The notes below the pieces were generated by a model. That model saw nothing but the letters and a program-made list of their open reading frames with translations. It had not been told where the DNA came from and did no database searches. Shown one piece after another: positions 52,065-53,374 of a DNA stretch of 53,374 nt. How positions within the stretch are numbered: position 1 is the stretch's first letter; each line of letters opens with the position of its first letter. A program made the position numbers and the translations under genes. The stretch is from an uncultured Prevotella sp. (GTDB lineage Bacteria; Bacteroidota; Bacteroidia; Bacteroidales; Bacteroidaceae), in contig CAKPZJ010000016.1 in assembly GCA_934204655.1 (NCBI GenBank), positions 1-53,374 on the forward strand, given 5' to 3'.

Positions 52065-52952
52065 ATGATGGTAGACGAGTTTTTGGACTACTTGCGGTAT
52101 GAGAAAAACCGCTCAGAGCTGACGGTGGATAGCTACGCCAATGATTTGAAATCGTTCGAGGCGTATTTCAAGGGGCTGGATGAACAGCTTACTTGGCAGT
52201 CGGTTGATGCCGATGTTATCCGGGACTGGATGGAGGATATGATGGACAAGGGCAATCGTGCCACTTCTATTAATAGGAGGCTGAGTGCCCTGCGTTCGTT
52301 CTTCAGGTTTGCGTTGGCTCGTCGCATGGTAGAACGAGACCCGTCGCGGTTGATTAAGGGTCCCAAGAAGAGTAAACCTCTTCCCCAATTCGTAAAAGAA
52401 GACGAGATGAATCGTCTGTTGGACGATGTGGTGTGGGGTGATAGCTTTGAGGAAGTGCGTACGCGTACTATACTCATGGTGTTTTATGAAACCGGTATCC
52501 GCTTGTCTGAACTCGTTGGTCTCGACGATGTCTCGGTCGACATGGAAATATGTCAGATTCGGGTGCTTGGAAAGCGTCGCAAGGTGCGTCTCATTCCCTT
52601 TGGAGAAGAACTCCGCCATGCCTTATATATATATAATAAGGTAAAGGCTCAGTGGGTGGGGCAGAGCAGTGGCGCTCTCTTCGTTACCACTGATGGGGAG
52701 CGGATGAATGGCGACCAGGTGCGGTATGAAGTGAGGCGGCAGCTCGCTAAGGTGTCGACTCTTCATAAGCGCTCGCCACATGTGCTCCGTCATTCCTTTG
52801 CTACGGCGATGCTCAATCATGATGCGGGATTGGAAAGCGTGAAGAAATTGCTGGGACATGCCAGCTTGGCCACGACCGAAATCTATACGCATACCACCTT
52901 TGAGCAACTGAAACGAGTATATTCAAAAGCCCATCCAAGGGCTTCTCTTTAA
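52065..52952 (+). CDS. xerC: tyrosine recombinase XerC
   Basis: A 295-residue site-specific recombinase. The N-terminal SAM-like core-binding domain is at about 1-85 and the catalytic domain at about 105-290, with the family residues Arg in ETGIRLSEL, Lys in LGKRRKVRL, the H-x-x-R of HVLRHSFATAML, His in LLGHASLATTEIY and nucleophile Tyr274. With XerD it resolves chromosome dimers at dif. Located 82 nt after rpsU and 20 nt before hpf, the usual order in Bacteroidales. ATG 52068 is an alternative start. Confidence 0.93.
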   Translation: MMVDEFLDYLRYEKNRSELTVDSYANDLKSFEAYFKGLDEQLTWQSVDADVIRDWMEDMMDKGNRATSINRRLSALRSFFRFALARRMVERDPSRLIKGPKKSKPLPQFVKEDEMNRLLDDVVWGDSFEEVRTRTILMVFYETGIRLSELVGLDDVSVDMEICQIRVLGKRRKVRLIPFGEELRHALYIYNKVKAQWVGQSSGALFVTTDGERMNGDQVRYEVRRQLAKVSTLHKRSPHVLRHSFATAMLNHDAGLESVKKLLGHASLATTEIYTHTTFEQLKRVYSKAHPRASL

Positions 52953-52960
52953 TCATAAAA

Positions 52961-52968
52961 AAGGAGGT
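52961..52968 (+). promoter_or_regulatory. full Shine-Dalgarno sequence before hpf
   Basis: AAGGAGGT, four bases before ATG 52973. It is the strongest such site noticed in a window where most genes have none. Confidence 0.8.
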
Positions 52969-52972
52969 AACT

Positions 52973-53272
52973 ATGGAAATCAAGATTCAGTCGATACACT
53001 TCGACGCTACCGAGAAGTTACAGGCGTTTGTCGAGAAGAAAATCGCCAAGTTGGAAAAAACTTATGAAGATATTCAGAAAGTAGAGGTGCAATTAAAAGT
53101 GGTGAAGCCAGCAACGGCACTTAACAAGCAAGTGGGTGTCACGGTGGCTGTTCCGGGAAGCACGCTGTATGCGGAGAAAACCTGTGATACGTTTGAAGAA
53201 GGCGTGGATCAGTGTGTGGAAAGCATGAAAGTGCAGCTTGTCAAATTCAAGGAAAAACAACGCAACCACTAA
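52973..53272 (+). CDS. hpf: ribosome hibernation-promoting factor, short form
   Basis: A 99-residue cytoplasmic protein of the RaiA/HPF family: IQSIHFDATEKLQAFVEKKIAKLEK at the start (quoted in part), the central KVVKPATALNKQVGVTVAVPG strands and the acidic DTFEEGVDQCVESMKVQL helix. Short HPF forms bind the decoding centre of idle 30S/70S ribosomes and favour 100S dimers or inactive 70S. The extended Shine-Dalgarno before it is unusual here. Confidence 0.93.
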   Translation: MEIKIQSIHFDATEKLQAFVEKKIAKLEKTYEDIQKVEVQLKVVKPATALNKQVGVTVAVPGSTLYAEKTCDTFEEGVDQCVESMKVQLVKFKEKQRNH

Positions 53273-53289
53273 AAAAAACGAGAAAAAGT

Positions 53290-53320
53290 TTTGGAAGTAG
53301 AAAAATAATGCGTATCTTTG
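53290..53320 (+). promoter_or_regulatory. promoter of the next downstream unit
   Basis: TTTG (53290-53293) and TATCTTTG (53313-53320), 19 nt apart. Its transcript leaves the window; in related genomes tRNA genes and tuf follow hpf. GCAGCCG and CGGCTGC at 53320-53366 could pair near the 5' end. Confidence 0.78.
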
Positions 53321-53374
53321 CAGCCGTTTTACAACACGTCCTAAAAACGAGTCGCTCGGCGGCTGCAAGGATTT

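Overview
The window looks like chromosomal DNA of a member of the Bacteroidales, most likely a Prevotella-type (Prevotellaceae) gut or rumen commensal. The evidence is a SusC/SusD pair, lipoproteins with the S-D/E rich start after the lipid cysteine, a C-terminal T9SS-type sorting tail, the gene order rpsU-xerC-hpf, and many promoters of the Bacteroidota form TAnnTTTG with a TTTG-like box about 19-21 bases upstream. Shine-Dalgarno sequences are mostly absent or weak.

Layout. 1-7.3 kb: tRNA-Gly and a large modular secreted adhesin (minus strand), then a low-molecular-weight phosphotyrosine phosphatase with a secreted metallophosphoesterase, then fucO (lactaldehyde reductase). 7.9-17.9 kb: one long operon that looks like a synthase-dependent exopolysaccharide system: membrane HEAT-like protein, processive GT2 synthase, TPR/beta-barrel outer-membrane protein, DUF4838-type glycosidase-like lipoprotein, DUF1573 lipoprotein and an unknown lipoprotein. 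Its promoter is followed by a leader with three hairpins, two of them mutually exclusive, and is preceded by a run of ten G. 18.7-26.9 kb: a polysaccharide utilization locus (SusC, SusD, GH18, DUF1735+LamG, DUF1735+F5/8C) resembling endo-beta-N-acetylglucosaminidase loci for N-glycans. 27.2-30 kb: two paralogous small outer-membrane barrels and a BASS-family transporter. 30.2-42 kb: glycoside hydrolases: GH78-like rhamnosidase with a membrane TPR regulator (DUF6377 type), GH2 followed by two tandem GH105 copies, and GH20. 42.4-45 kb: a TonB-dependent receptor gene broken by a single in-frame amber codon. 45.5-51.3 kb: an AT-richer minus-strand operon of a transglutaminase-like/discoidin protein, an O-antigen-ligase-like membrane protein with TPRs, and three small secreted proteins of unknown function. 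51.7 kb to the end: rpsU, xerC, hpf and a promoter for the next unit.

The carbohydrate genes fit together. GH18 releases N-glycans or chitobiose-linked glycans at the cell surface, SusCD imports them, and GH20 can trim GlcNAc. GH78, GH2 and GH105 point to rhamnose-containing pectin-like glycans, and FucO disposes of the lactaldehyde produced from rhamnose or fucose.

The intergenic DNA is itself structured. A dispersed family of short arrays of 21-nt units occurs in at least four gaps (plus one fragment), a perfect 36-bp palindrome lies at 26981-27016, and a cluster of four hairpins lies at 45309-45479. All functional calls rest on reading motifs by eye; no database search was run.
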